Below are positions 53,468-62,647 of a DNA stretch of 64,000 bases, piece by piece. Position numbers and translations under genes: made by a program. The DNA is from Pseudomonas sp. Irchel s3b2 (GTDB lineage: Bacteria; Pseudomonadota; Gammaproteobacteria; Pseudomonadales; Pseudomonadaceae): NCBI RefSeq assembly GCF_900187445.1, contig NZ_FYEB01000005.1, positions 342,446 to 406,445 on the forward strand, in the 5' to 3' direction. Every line of letters begins with the position of its first letter. Within the stretch, counting starts at the first letter, position 1. Below the pieces are notes generated by a model. The model saw only the letters and a list, made by a program, of their open reading frames with translations, was not told the origin of the DNA and did not search any database.

Positions 53468-53514
53468 GTAAGCGTCTGCCTAGTTTACGCAAGGTGACTT
53501 TGGCAGACGCTTAC
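53468..53514. repeat. 47-base element with IS66-like inverted ends
   Basis: Starts GTAAGCGTCTGCC and ends GGCAGACGCTTAC, a perfect 13-base inverted pair with only 21 bases between. The right half matches 38183-38210 in reverse. Either a minimal MITE or two element ends brought together by deletion. Confidence 0.65.
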
Positions 53515-53590
53515 GACGTTACAGCCGCTTACCTTGAAATCGTTGAAGGTTGCGACTATCAGTGAGATTCAATCCTTCGAGGGCAATCAC

Positions 53591-53773
53591 ATGCCAACGA
53601 CTGAAGAATCGATAATTGCAGCAGCAAGACTGCGCGCCGCCTACCGGGGAGAAAACGAGGCGCTGGCTGCGGCTTCAGCGCTCGAAGCCCTGACCGTGCT
53701 GAAAAAAACGTTAAAGGGAGATAAGTACCAAGAGGCTCTCGAAAGGCTGTATCTCGAATACTCAACCTCTTGA
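53591..53773 (+). CDS. small hypothetical protein
   Basis: A 60-codon frame from ATG 53591 (MPTTEESIIAAARLRAAYRGENEALAAASALEAL...YLEYSTS), probably two or three helices. An upstream in-frame start at 53534 is possible. The composition looks coding, but no family is recognised. Confidence 0.5.
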   Translation: MPTTEESIIAAARLRAAYRGENEALAAASALEALTVLKKTLKGDKYQEALERLYLEYSTS

Positions 53774-53837
53774 TCCACCTGTGCCGCCTTAGCGGGCGGC
53801 ACATTGTTCACGTATCAATGTCCGGCATAACCAGGCT

Positions 53838-54413
53838 TCACTGGCTGCCGGTACGTGACCATTCATCCCCCCTGGCGCCTGCTGCACTGGCGACTATCAG
53901 CGCCACTACACAAGCAAGCAACGAGAACACGGCAAAAGCCCCCATCACATGTAAGTAGGGCAGCACGTTGTTCCACGCTCGAGCTACCCCCAGGAAAGCA
54001 GCAAATAACCAGCCGCTCATAGAGAGAGCCCCCAAAAGAGCGAGGCGAGTGCGGCCGGAGGTACGTAACGAGACAAAGGGCGCCTTCTGCAGCAGCGGGA
54101 AACCAATCCGATGCAACAAAGCACCATTCAGGCTAAGCAGCGTGACAACACTCACCTTGGCCCAGAGCTTTTGATTGAGCAGATATGCGCTCCCCTCATC
54201 GAGGTAACCCTGGAGCACCAGCAGCAAGCCACTTCCCCAAAGAGCCAATAGCGCAAGCATGACAATTTTTTGAGTCTCCTCGAGATATTCACGCTGTACC
54301 TGCCCCAACACGTCCTTGCGCCAGCTCCATAGCTTTTGATCAGCCTGTAACACCCTCCCCAGAGCAATACAGGTGGCAATCAGATGACCATACACGAGTA
54401 GCATTTTGAGCAT
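53838..54413 (-). CDS. integral membrane protein of unknown function
   Basis: A 191-residue protein with about five membrane helices (LLVYGHLIATCIALGRVLQ, IVMLALLALWGSGLLLVLQGYL, AKVSVVTLLSLNGALLHRIGFPLL, GALSMSGWLFAAFLGVARAW and the C-terminal AFAVFSLLACVVALIVASAAG). The arrangement resembles DUF2214/CopD-like membrane proteins, but I am not sure. Start at 54413. It is alone on its strand among cargo-type genes. Confidence 0.75.
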   Translation of the reverse strand: MLKMLLVYGHLIATCIALGRVLQADQKLWSWRKDVLGQVQREYLEETQKIVMLALLALWGSGLLLVLQGYLDEGSAYLLNQKLWAKVSVVTLLSLNGALLHRIGFPLLQKAPFVSLRTSGRTRLALLGALSMSGWLFAAFLGVARAWNNVLPYLHVMGAFAVFSLLACVVALIVASAAGARGDEWSRTGSQ

Positions 54414-54641
54414 TACCTTGACCTTATTTTTATATGGGCAATGCACTCCCTCGCACCCTTGATATGAAACTAAATGATACAGATTCATATTTGTATCAAC
54501 AAGTTACACATTCAACCATCCATCCGGAAGCGCCCGCTCTCGCGGATTCCGTAGCCCGGTGCTTGCCGAGCTGACGATGCCGTCTCTACTAAAATCTAGC
54601 TCGCCCCGCCCAGGCTTTATACTGCCCACCAGAAATACCAA

Positions 54642-54661
54642 AGCCCAGCACTAGACTGGGC
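54642..54661. terminator. AGCCCAG hairpin
   Basis: AGCCCAG/CTGGGCT around a 6-base loop, followed by TTTAG on the plus strand. It lies between the membrane-protein gene and the DinB gene; nothing obvious is transcribed into it. Confidence 0.5.
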
Positions 54662-54713
54662 TTTAGATGAGCGAGGATCGCTTATCAAAATCCCCACTCA
54701 TAGGATGAACACG

Positions 54714-55256
54714 ATGAGCCGCACTAGCCATATCTGTCTGATGGCAACCTATAACGAGTGGATGAGCGCCAAGGTCTATGAAGCAGCCAGGGGCTTGTCC
54801 GATGAAGAGCTCTCGGCGGATAGGAAAGCTTTTTTTGGCTCTATTCTCGGGACCCTAAACCACTTAGCGGTCGGAGATACGATCTGGCTGAAGCGATTCG
54901 CCCAGCACCCGACGAACCACTTTGCACTGGCGGCGGTGAGGCAGCTTCCTGATCCGAAAAGCCTCGATCAATTGTTGTTCTCTAATCTTCGAGAGCTCTC
55001 AGCGTATCGAGAATGGCTCGATCGAATAATCATCCAATGGGCGCAATCCATTACGGAGTCCGATCTGGATGGTCCCCTCAATTATGCAAACATGAAGGGT
55101 GTAGTGTTCGATAAGGATTTTTACAGCCTGATCATGCATTTCTTTAACCATCAGACCCATCATCGCGGCCAAGTTACAACTCTGCTTTCGCAGGCGGGTG
55201 TCGGCGTAGGCGATACGGATCTAGTCGTTTTGATTCCATCCGAGTCCGGCACTTAG
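54714..55256 (+). CDS. DinB family protein
   Basis: A 180-residue four-helix-bundle metal-binding protein of the DinB/YfiT family. The metal His triad is in LGTLNHLAVGD and MHFFNHQTHHRGQ. I start at ATG 54714 because AGGA then has proper spacing; ATG 54705 is also possible. Family members include thiol-dependent transferases; the substrate is unknown. Codon use differs from the core genes, which fits transfer. Confidence 0.85.
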   Translation: MSRTSHICLMATYNEWMSAKVYEAARGLSDEELSADRKAFFGSILGTLNHLAVGDTIWLKRFAQHPTNHFALAAVRQLPDPKSLDQLLFSNLRELSAYREWLDRIIIQWAQSITESDLDGPLNYANMKGVVFDKDFYSLIMHFFNHQTHHRGQVTTLLSQAGVGVGDTDLVVLIPSESGT

Positions 55257-55474
55257 CAAACACCCAACATTCGACTGGAGCCCGTCGAAAGCTTGATCAA
55301 TGGGCCTGACAACAAGATGGGTCAGTGGTGAGTGCAAGAGCTTCTCGCTCGACTCAAGGTCATCGGCGTGTTGCCGCTGACCGAAAACTGACCCAGTAAA
55401 GGCTGTTCTGCCGACTGAAAACTGCCCCAGGTGTTCAACTGCTTCTGCTCAATTTCCGGGCAGGAGAACACAGG
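55257..55474 (+). repeat. left end of an IS21-family element
   Basis: Two similar blocks, CCGAAAACTGACCCAG (55380-55395) and CTGAAAACTGCCCCAG (55415-55430), are the repeated transposase-binding sites typical of IS21-family ends. The part from 55257 to about 55350 has no gene. Confidence 0.6.
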
Positions 55475-55862
55475 GTGATCAGCATGGAAATGATGGGAAA
55501 AATTCGGCGGATGAACTTCCGCGACAAGCTGTCGCTGCATCAGATAGCCAAGCGTACCGGGCTGTCGAGAAACGCCATTCGAAAATGGGTCAGAGCGCCC
55601 GAAGCCACTCAGCCGGCGTACCAACGGTGCGCAACCTTCAACAAACTCAGTCCATTTCACGCGACGCTGGAGCAGGCGCTCAAGGCCGATTCGTTTCGGG
55701 CAAAGCACAACCGCAGGAGTGCCAAAGCACTCTTCGAACAGATCAAGGCCGAGGGGTACGGGGGTGGCTACAGCCAGCTCACCTCCTTCATACGCTCGTG
55801 GCGCGGCGAGCAAGGCAAGTCTTTACGGGCCTTCGTACCGCTGACCTTTGCACTCGGCGACC
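55475..55862 (+). pseudogene. istA: IS21-family transposase IstA, N-terminal fragment
   Basis: Reads MGKIRRMNFRDKLSLHQIAKRTGLSRNAIRKWVR (helix-turn-helix) through to GGGYSQLTSFIRSWRGEQGKSLRAFVPLTFALG, matching about the first 130 residues of IstA. It then runs directly into an inverted IS66 tnpC tail. The catalytic domain and istB are absent. Confidence 0.82.
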
Positions 55863-56065
55863 CAATGCTGTGGCAGCAGTTGATCGATCTCACTCGCTCG
55901 CTGCGTCGGCAGGCGCGTCAGCACATCTTTGAGATACGCGTAAGAATCATGCCGATTCAGGCGGGCTGACTGGATCAAGCTCATGATCGCAGCTGCCCGC
56001 TTACCGCTGCGTAGCGCCCCGGCGAACAACCAGTTCGAGCGTCCAAGTGCCCACGGCCCTGCTGC
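55823..56065 (-). pseudogene. tnpC: IS66 transposase TnpC, second C-terminal fragment
   Basis: The minus strand reads GPWALGRSNWLFAGALRSG then KRAAAIMSLIQSARLNRHDSYAYLKDVLTRLPTQRASEIDQLLPQHW, about 90% identical in protein to the copy at 51905. It joins the istA fragment at about 55860. Confidence 0.82.
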
Positions 56066-56343
56066 AGCCCAAATGAGCGAATTTACCCCTTATCTCGGCA
56101 TAACCCCCAAGAGATCCAGCGGCTTGCCAAACGAAAAGTCAGGCACTAAGGTAGCGCCCTCTAACGGCTGGCCCCGGACTTTGGGTGAGCGGTAACGGCT
56201 ACAGACAAAAAATCAGATGGCAGCGCACCCTCCTTTGGCGAGTACTTCACCGCACAAAGATAGCGCTGTCTCACTATCAAGGTGCCTGAGACTCGATAGA
56301 GTTTTCCTTGAAAGTAACAATCACAAGAAAGAGGAAGCCCGTG
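56066..56343. other. no gene recognised
   Basis: About 280 bases between the IS66 tail and the FucP-like gene. No coding frame or repeat is supported. It should contain the promoter of the transporter gene. Confidence 0.5.
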
Positions 56344-57621
56344 ATGACGAACGCTAGTGCTAGCGCGACTGTCACCAACAGTTTGGCAACACCCCACACC
56401 CAACGGATGAGCACCTACGTGTTCGCGCTGTTTTTCATCCTCGGCAGCATCACCAGCCTTAACGATGTTCTGGTGCCAAAACTCAAGCACCTCTTCAGCC
56501 TCAGCTATACCGAGGCCATGCTTGTGCAGTCGTCATTCTTTTTTGCCTATTTCATTTTCGCCATACCCGCAGGCCTGCTCATTTCGCGAGTCGGCTACAT
56601 GAGAGCGGCCGTCCTCGGGTTGCTGCTGATGGCTGGTGGATGCCTGCTCTTCATTCCTGCCACCCAGTCCGCATTGTTTCCAGCCTTCCTCGGCGCCCTC
56701 TTTGTGCTTGCGATTGGCGTGACAACCGTTCAGGTCGTTGCGAACCCGCTGCTTTCACTACTCGGAACCGCCGCAATGGCCCCCAGCCGCCTCACCCTCG
56801 GCCATGCGTTCAATTCGCTGGGAACCACGGTCGCACCCTACCTGGGTGCCATACTGATCCTGGGTTCCCTCAATGCGGTAGATACCTCCGCATTGTCGCC
56901 AGCAGAACTGACGTCCTTCCTGTCGCAGGAAGCCAGCGTGATCAGCAACACCTATGCAAGCATTACGCTCTTCATCTGCATCGTCGCCTTGATCGTCTGG
57001 CTGAAAAGAAATGAGCTGCAACCGTCAACAAGACCTGAACGTCTCAATCCACTCGCTGCGCTCGACCTTCTAAAGCAGCCGCGCTTTGCACTCGGCACCG
57101 TTTGCATATTTCTCTATGTCGGCGCCGAAGTCACGATTGGCAGCCTCATCACCGACTACCTCATGCTGCCGACAACCCTGGCCCTTCCCGCCGAAGCCGC
57201 AGGCAAGCATGTTGCCTTCTATTGGGGTGGCGCCCTGGTTGGCCGCTTTATCGGCTCGGCGCTGATGCGCACTTTCGCGCCCGGGAAACTGCTGGCCTTT
57301 GCCGCCACGGCAGTCATTGTGCTGTTGACGATCTCTGCCACCACACAAGGCGTTGTTGCCGGATGGTCGCTGCTGGCCGTCGGGCTGTTCAACTCCATCA
57401 TGTTTCCGACGATCTTTACCCTTGCGACCGCAGGGCTCGGTCATCGCGCGGCGGAAGGTTCGGGCCTGTTCTGTTGCGCCATTGTTGGCGGGGCATTTAT
57501 TCCGCCATTGACAGGGTATGCGGCCGACCTCTCGACGCTCGCGATGGCATTGAGCGTGCCAGCGACCTGTTATGCCGGCATCGCAATCTACGGTTGGTAT
57601 GCCCGCGCTCCGAAGCACTAG
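56344..57621 (+). CDS. FucP/GluP-type sugar MFS transporter
   Basis: A 425-residue, 12-helix transporter of the fucose/glucose-galactose permease family. Family features are FALFFILGSITSLNDVLVPKLKHLFSLSYTEAMLVQSSFFFAYFIFAIPAGLLISRVGY near the N-terminus, VQVVANPLLSLLG and LTLGHAFNSLGTTVAPYLGA. A sugar is the expected cargo. The start at ATG 56344 follows AGAGGAAG. It is isolated among mobile-element debris, so it may have arrived with it. Confidence 0.9.
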   Translation: MTNASASATVTNSLATPHTQRMSTYVFALFFILGSITSLNDVLVPKLKHLFSLSYTEAMLVQSSFFFAYFIFAIPAGLLISRVGYMRAAVLGLLLMAGGCLLFIPATQSALFPAFLGALFVLAIGVTTVQVVANPLLSLLGTAAMAPSRLTLGHAFNSLGTTVAPYLGAILILGSLNAVDTSALSPAELTSFLSQEASVISNTYASITLFICIVALIVWLKRNELQPSTRPERLNPLAALDLLKQPRFALGTVCIFLYVGAEVTIGSLITDYLMLPTTLALPAEAAGKHVAFYWGGALVGRFIGSALMRTFAPGKLLAFAATAVIVLLTISATTQGVVAGWSLLAVGLFNSIMFPTIFTLATAGLGHRAAEGSGLFCCAIVGGAFIPPLTGYAADLSTLAMALSVPATCYAGIAIYGWYARAPKH

Positions 57622-57631
57622 CATTCCCTGG

Positions 57632-57972
57632 CGCGCGGCTAGCCCATTGGTAGAAGCTAACGATCAGATTCAACCGCTTGTTCGCCGTGCCAGGATCGAG
57701 CCCCAGCTCGCCTTGAGACCAGTCCCGGTAACGAGATAGGACGCTCAGACCGTTAGCAGGGCTCTCTTCATTCCAGGCCATTGGCTTCCAAGAAGGCGAA
57801 ATAGTCGTACAGACGACGTCCGTAGGCTTCCCAAGTCAGTTCGCTTCGTGCCTCACCGGACTCCACGAGAATATGCCTGAGGAAGGATTGCACGGGCTCA
57901 ACAGGCCAGCCATCTGAGCCAACCAACAGCGGAAAACCTTCGAAAGATCGACCTGCTAACGACAGGTCTTTT
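57632..57972 (-). pseudogene. tyrosine integrase, N-terminal fragment with frameshift
   Basis: The minus strand reads LLVGSDGWPVEPVQSFLRHILVESGEARSELTWEAYGRRLYDYFAFLEANGLE, then in the next frame WNEESPANGLSVLSRYRDWSQGELGLDPGTANKRLNLIVSFYQWASR. This is the SAM-like N-terminal domain of a phage-type integrase with one frameshift near 57775. The catalytic domain is missing. Confidence 0.75.
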
Positions 57973-58146
57973 TCCGGGCACCGCGTGGTATTTGAAGTAT
58001 CCCGTGACCACCCGGGTAAGCCACTGACCCACGACTCGAACAGGCTCATGACGTCGGCGTTTCAGCTCATCCCGAATAGCCAGCAGTGTTGCACGTATTC
58101 GCTTCTTGACCGTCAGTCGCAGTATTTGAAACCCACCGCTTCTGTT
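57973..58146 (-). pseudogene. group II intron maturase, C-terminal fragment
   Basis: The minus strand reads GGFQILRLTVKKRIRATLLAIRDELKRRRHEPVRVVGQWLTRVVTGYFKYHAVPG, the maturase (X) domain of an LtrA-like protein. It passes directly into the integrase fragment, so the two form a chimeric scar. From here to the ptxS start (58358) there is no other gene. Confidence 0.75.
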
Positions 58147-58290
58147 GGCACTACAACCTGGTCCAGGAGACCGCGGGGCGTTGTTGCTGGATTCAACCTG
58201 GCTGAGCGTGCGGATCTGATCGCCGCCCGTCGATCTAAACCGTATGTACGTGAACCCTCCACTTGACGGCGCATTTTTTTTATTGTTTCC

Positions 58291-58304
58291 TGAAACCGGT
58301 TTCA
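58291..58304. promoter_or_regulatory. PtxS operator before ptxS
   Basis: TGAAACCGGTTTCA, a perfect palindrome identical to the published PtxS site, 54 bases before the ptxS start. Autoregulation is expected. Confidence 0.92.
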
Positions 58305-58357
58305 GCAATGTTTTAAATGTACCCGACCTGATAAATCCAATAAGAAGGTTTCAGACC

Positions 58358-59383
58358 GTGAACGATTTTTCCGCCGCCCAGCGCAGCCGCGTGACCATGC
58401 TCGACGTGGCCAAACACGCCAAGGTCTCCAAGGCCAGCGTTTCGCGGTTCATTGGCGATGATCGTGCCCTGCTTTCCGATGCCATTGCTCAGCGCATCGA
58501 ACAGGCAATTGCCGAACTCGGCTATCGCCCGAACCAGATGGCCCGCGGCCTGAAACGCGGGCGTACCCGCCTGATCGGCATGCTGGTGGCCGATATCCGC
58601 AACCCTTATTCCATTGCCGTGATGCACGGAGTGGAAACCGCGTGCCGTCAGCACGGCTATAGCCTGGTGGTGTGCAACACCGATCGCGATGACGAGCAAG
58701 AGCGCCAGCATCTGGCCCTGCTGCGTTCGTACAACATCGAAGGCTTGATCGTGAACACCCTCGGTCATCACCGTGACGAGTTGCACGACCTGCACCGGGA
58801 GATGCCCTTGGTGCTGATGGATCGCAAGGTGGAGCACCTTGAAAGCGATATGGTCGGGCTGAACAACCCGCAGGCCATCGACATGGGCCTCAACCACCTT
58901 GAAGAACGCGGTTACCGCGATGTGTTGCTGGTGACCGAGCCGCTTGATGGCACCAGTTCGCGGATCGAACGGGTCAGCAGCTTCAAGGCGCAAATCGAGC
59001 AACGCCCGGCGCTTCGCGGCACGCACATCGAAACCGGCAGCGAACTGAGCGCACAATTCAAAGCCTTCCTCGACACGCCTGGCCCCGGCCCGAAGGCGCT
59101 ATTTTGCGCGAACGGAATTGCGGCGCTGGCCAGCACCCATGCGTTGCGTGAACTCAAGTGCAACCTGTTCGATGACGTGGGCTTGATTGCCCTCGATGAC
59201 CTGGACTGGTACCCGTTGGTGGGCAGCGGCATTACCGCTCTCGCGCAGCCGACCACCGAGATGGGCGTCAGTGCATTTGAGTGTCTGCTCAAGCGGCTGC
59301 GCGGGGATGACGGGGCGGTACGGATGCTGGATTTTTCCGCGCGGCTGATTGTGCGGGGGTCGACCCTTGGTGTTTTCAGGTGA
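58358..59383 (+). CDS. ptxS: LacI family repressor PtxS
   Basis: A 341-residue LacI-type regulator that represses the 2-ketogluconate genes and releases them on binding 2-ketogluconate. The helix-turn-helix is [25 protein letters not shown] at about 11-35, with the hinge at [18 protein letters not shown]. The GTG start at 58358 gives [11 protein letters not shown]; a longer frame from 58244 would include the operator. Perfect PtxS boxes lie before this gene and before kguE, which confirms the identity. Confidence 0.94.
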   Translation: MNDFSAAQRSRVTMLDVAKHAKVSKASVSRFIGDDRALLSDAIAQRIEQAIAELGYRPNQMARGLKRGRTRLIGMLVADIRNPYSIAVMHGVETACRQHGYSLVVCNTDRDDEQERQHLALLRSYNIEGLIVNTLGHHRDELHDLHREMPLVLMDRKVEHLESDMVGLNNPQAIDMGLNHLEERGYRDVLLVTEPLDGTSSRIERVSSFKAQIEQRPALRGTHIETGSELSAQFKAFLDTPGPGPKALFCANGIAALASTHALRELKCNLFDDVGLIALDDLDWYPLVGSGITALAQPTTEMGVSAFECLLKRLRGDDGAVRMLDFSARLIVRGSTLGVFR

Positions 59384-59438
59384 CTGGAATGGCCCTGAAG
59401 AGCAGCACGACTTCACAGCCATTTTTTTTGAACAAAAA

Positions 59439-59452
59439 TGAAACCGGTTTCA
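59439..59452. promoter_or_regulatory. PtxS operator before kguE
   Basis: TGAAACCGGTTTCA, 14 bases before the kguE start, so bound PtxS would block the kgu operon. Confidence 0.92.
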
Positions 59453-59466
59453 GAGGTAGAAAAACA

Positions 59467-60249
59467 ATGAACAAACCAGCCGTTTCCATCAGCCTTTCAA
59501 GCTACGGTGCCGATCTTGTGCGTCAACGCGGCCAGGGCAGTTTCATCGAGATTCTCGCCGCCGCCGGCGCCACGGGCATTGAGTGGCGCGAAGAATTACT
59601 GACCATCGAAGACCCCGCTCAACTGGCCGATGCCACTCAAGCACAAGGCCTGCAGAGCGTGTATTCATCGCCGATGGAGCTATGGCTGGCCGGTCAATCC
59701 AGGCCCAATCCCGAGCTGGTCACGGCCCTGCAACGCGCCCGGGCGTTCGGCGCCAAATGGCTGAAGGTGTCACTGGGCTATTTCACCGACAACAGCGATC
59801 TGCAAACCCTCACCCGAGTGCTGGGCGAAAGCGCCGTGCAGTTGCTGGTGGAAAACGACCAGACCCTGCAGGGCGGCCGCATTGAACCCTTCCAGCGTTT
59901 TTTCGCAGAGATCGAACAGCACAAATTGCCGATAAAAATGACTTTCGATATCGGCAATTGGCACTGGCAGGACCAGTCCGCCGCCAGTGCTGCCCGGTTG
60001 CTCGGTCGTCACGTCGGTTATGTGCACTGCAAAGCGGTCACGCGCCGTGCCGACGGCAAACTGGTCGCTATCCCGCCCGCTATCAGTGACCTGCAACAGT
60101 GGGAACACCTGCTGCGGCACATGGCCCATGGCGTAATGCGGGCCGCGGAATATCCGCTGCAAGGCGATGACCTGGTACAACTGACCACTGAGCACGTGGC
60201 CGCCCTCGCCCACCTTGGCCAGTCGCAACTGGAGAGTGCTCATGTCTGA
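59467..60249 (+). CDS. kguE: KguE, TIM-barrel epimerase-like protein
   Basis: A 260-residue xylose-isomerase-like TIM-barrel protein (first gene of the kgu operon). Conserved parts are [30 protein letters not shown] and [12 protein letters not shown]. Its reaction in 2-ketogluconate use is not established. It overlaps kguK by 8 bases. The start at ATG 59467 is just after the PtxS operator. Confidence 0.9.
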   Translation: MNKPAVSISLSSYGADLVRQRGQGSFIEILAAAGATGIEWREELLTIEDPAQLADATQAQGLQSVYSSPMELWLAGQSRPNPELVTALQRARAFGAKWLKVSLGYFTDNSDLQTLTRVLGESAVQLLVENDQTLQGGRIEPFQRFFAEIEQHKLPIKMTFDIGNWHWQDQSAASAARLLGRHVGYVHCKAVTRRADGKLVAIPPAISDLQQWEHLLRHMAHGVMRAAEYPLQGDDLVQLTTEHVAALAHLGQSQLESAHV

Positions 60250-61228
60250 GATCGATATTCTGTCCTTCGGCGAGACCATGGCGATGTTCGTCGCTGAACA
60301 GGCTGGTGATCTGGCCTGTGTCGGCGCTTTCCACAAACGCATTGCCGGGGCTGACAGCAATGTCGCCATTGGCCTTTCCCGATTGGGTTTCAACGTGGCA
60401 TGGCTGAGTCGTGTCGGTGCCGACTCGTTGGGCCGGTTCGTGGTCGACACCCTGGAAAAAGAAGGCCTGGATTGCCGCCACGTCGACATCGACGCCGCCC
60501 ACCCGACCGGTTTTCAACTCAAATCCCGCACCGACGATGGAAGCGATCCGGTGGTCGAGTACTTCCGCCGTGGTTCGGCGGCCAGTCACCTGTCGCCGTA
60601 CTCGATCGTGCCCGAATTGCTCAAGGCCCGACATCTGCACGCCACCGGCATTCCCCCGGCGCTGTCGGAGTCGGCGCGGCAAATGTCGTTCGAGTTGATG
60701 ACCCGCATGCGCGAGGCCGGGCGCAGTGTGTCCTTCGACCCGAACCTGCGCCCGAGCCTGTGGGCCAGCGAACGACAAATGATCACCGAGATCAACCGCC
60801 TCGCCGCCCTCGCCCATTGGGTGCTGCCGGGGTTGAGCGAAGGTCGCTTGTTGACCGGGTTCGAAGACCCGGCCGACATCGCCGCCTTCTACCTTGACCA
60901 GGGCGCCGAGGCCGTGGCGATCAAGCTTGGCCCACACGGGGCTTTCTACCGCACACACCTTGATCAAGGTTTCGTGGCTGGCGTACCAGTGCGAACAGTG
61001 GTCGATACGGTGGGCGCTGGCGATGGTTTTGCCGTCGGCATGATCAGCGCGCTGTTGGAAAACCAAAGCGTTGCCGAGGCCGTGAAATGCGCCAACTGGA
61101 TTGGCAGCCGGGCGGTGCAGAGCCGGGGGGATATGGAGGGGTTGCCGACCCGATCCGAAATGGTCAGCGAATTTGAGGCCGCCATCGCGAGCAGGCTCGC
61201 TCCCACAGGGGATATGTGTCGAACGTAG
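60242..61228 (+). CDS. kguK: 2-ketogluconate kinase
   Basis: Phosphorylates 2-ketogluconate to 2-keto-6-phosphogluconate. The 328-residue PfkB-family kinase has N-terminal [16 protein letters not shown] and the C-terminal PfkB signature [14 protein letters not shown] with the catalytic Asp. The last dozen or so codons ([16 protein letters not shown]) are encoded by the REP unit at 61178-61207, so the natural C-terminus has been replaced or lengthened. The fold should be complete before that. Confidence 0.92.
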   Translation: MSEIDILSFGETMAMFVAEQAGDLACVGAFHKRIAGADSNVAIGLSRLGFNVAWLSRVGADSLGRFVVDTLEKEGLDCRHVDIDAAHPTGFQLKSRTDDGSDPVVEYFRRGSAASHLSPYSIVPELLKARHLHATGIPPALSESARQMSFELMTRMREAGRSVSFDPNLRPSLWASERQMITEINRLAALAHWVLPGLSEGRLLTGFEDPADIAAFYLDQGAEAVAIKLGPHGAFYRTHLDQGFVAGVPVRTVVDTVGAGDGFAVGMISALLENQSVAEAVKCANWIGSRAVQSRGDMEGLPTRSEMVSEFEAAIASRLAPTGDMCRT

Positions 61229-61260
61229 ATCCAATGAGCGAGCCTGCTCGCGATGAGGCC
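61178..61260. repeat. REPIN overlapping the kguK 3' end
   Basis: GCCATCGCGAGCAGGCTCGC...CCCACA (61180-61207) and GAGCGAGCCTGCTCGCGATG (61236-61255) face each other. The first unit lies inside the kguK coding sequence. Confidence 0.8.
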
Positions 61261-61327
61261 AGTAAAGGCACCAAAGATTCAAACCGTTACCTGCTGCGAC
61301 AAAAACAACAAGCTCAGGAGCACCACC

Positions 61328-62626
61328 ATGAAAACCGCAACGCTCGCCACCCGCCGCTGGTGGTACATCATGCCCATCGTGTTCATCACCTACAGCCTGG
61401 CGTATCTGGATCGCGCCAACTATGGGTTTGCCGCCGCGTCCGGCATGGCGGCAGACCTGATGATCACGCCAGGCCTGTCGTCGATGCTCGGCGCGCTGTT
61501 CTTCCTCGGCTACTTTTTCTTCCAGGTACCCGGCGCGATCTACGCGCAGAAACACAGTGTGAAGAAGCTGATTTTCGTCAGCCTGATCCTCTGGGGCAGC
61601 CTGGCGACGTTGACCGGGATTGTCTCCAATGCCTACTGGCTGATCGTTATCCGCTTCATGCTCGGCGTGGTCGAAGCCGCAGTGATGCCGGCGATGCTGA
61701 TCTACCTGTGCCACTGGTTCACCCGCGCCGAACGCTCGCGGGCCAACACCTTCCTGATCCTCGGCAACCCGGTGACCATGCTGTGGATGTCGGTGGTCTC
61801 GGGCTATCTGGTGCAGCATTACAGCTGGCGCTGGATGTTTATCGTCGAAGGTTTGCCAGCGGTGTTGTGGGCATTCATCTGGTGGCGCCTGGCCGATGAT
61901 CGTCCGTCACAAGCCAAGTGGCTCAACGATCAGGAAAAACAGGACCTGGAAAGCGCACTGGCCGCCGAACAGGTTGGCATCAAGGCCGTGAAGAACTACG
62001 CCGAAGCGTTCCGTTCACCCAAAGTGATCATCCTGGCACTGCAGTTTTTCTGCTGGAGTATTGGCGTGTACGGCTTCGTGTTGTGGCTGCCGTCGATCCT
62101 CAAGGCCGGCGCGCAGATGGACATGGTGCAGGCCGGCTGGCTGTCGGCGCTGCCGTACCTGGCGGCGGTGATCGGCATGCTGCTGGTGTCCTGGGGTTCG
62201 GACAAGTTGCAAAAACGTAAACGTTTCGTCTGGCCGCCACTGCTGATTGCCTCGATTGCCTTCTATGGCTCCTACGCCTTGGGTGCCGAACACTTCTGGT
62301 GGTCCTACACCTTGCTGGTGATTGCCGGCGCCTGCATGTACGCGCCTTACGGACCGTTCTTCGCAATCATTCCGGAGATCCTCCCGGCCAACGTCGCGGG
62401 CGGCGCCATGGCGCTGATCAACAGCATGGGCGCCCTCGGTTCCTTTGGCGGCTCCTATCTGGTCGGTTACCTGAACAGCTCCACCGGCTCGCCCGGTGCC
62501 TCGTACCTGTTGATGAGCGGCGCACTGATGTTTTCGGTATTGCTGACCATTTGCCTCAAGCCCGGCGCCAGCGATCGGGAACGGCCCACGGCCACAGTAA
62601 CGCGCACCGCAACGGCACATTCCTGA
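61328..62626 (+). CDS. kguT: 2-ketogluconate MFS transporter
   Basis: A 432-residue anion:cation symporter type MFS protein (12 helices) for 2-ketogluconate uptake. Features are WWYIMPIVFITYSLAYLDRANYGFAAASGM at the N-terminus and LGVVEAAVMPAMLIYLCHWFTRAERSRAN in the helix 4-5 region. The start at ATG 61328 gives MKTATLATRRWWY. Position in the kgu operon after kguK is typical. Confidence 0.92.
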   Translation: MKTATLATRRWWYIMPIVFITYSLAYLDRANYGFAAASGMAADLMITPGLSSMLGALFFLGYFFFQVPGAIYAQKHSVKKLIFVSLILWGSLATLTGIVSNAYWLIVIRFMLGVVEAAVMPAMLIYLCHWFTRAERSRANTFLILGNPVTMLWMSVVSGYLVQHYSWRWMFIVEGLPAVLWAFIWWRLADDRPSQAKWLNDQEKQDLESALAAEQVGIKAVKNYAEAFRSPKVIILALQFFCWSIGVYGFVLWLPSILKAGAQMDMVQAGWLSALPYLAAVIGMLLVSWGSDKLQKRKRFVWPPLLIASIAFYGSYALGAEHFWWSYTLLVIAGACMYAPYGPFFAIIPEILPANVAGGAMALINSMGALGSFGGSYLVGYLNSSTGSPGASYLLMSGALMFSVLLTICLKPGASDRERPTATVTRTATAHS

Positions 62627-62647
62627 ATTGAAGTTGAGATCTCAAAG

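Noticed and set aside
52686..53514. Integron attC sites between the small cargo genes
   Set aside because: The repeats lack the RYYYAAC/GTTRRRY core pairs and instead carry GTAAGCG tips, which fits IS66 ends. No integrase of the IntI type is present.
58236..58250. AACCGTATGTACG match to the group II domain V at 63.9 kb
   Set aside because: Only about 13 bases match and on the opposite strand relative to the maturase fragment, so it may be chance.
60083..61819. 578-codon minus-strand frame opposite kguE/kguK/kguT
   Set aside because: Composition is antisense-like and it crosses three well-supported genes and a REP repeat.
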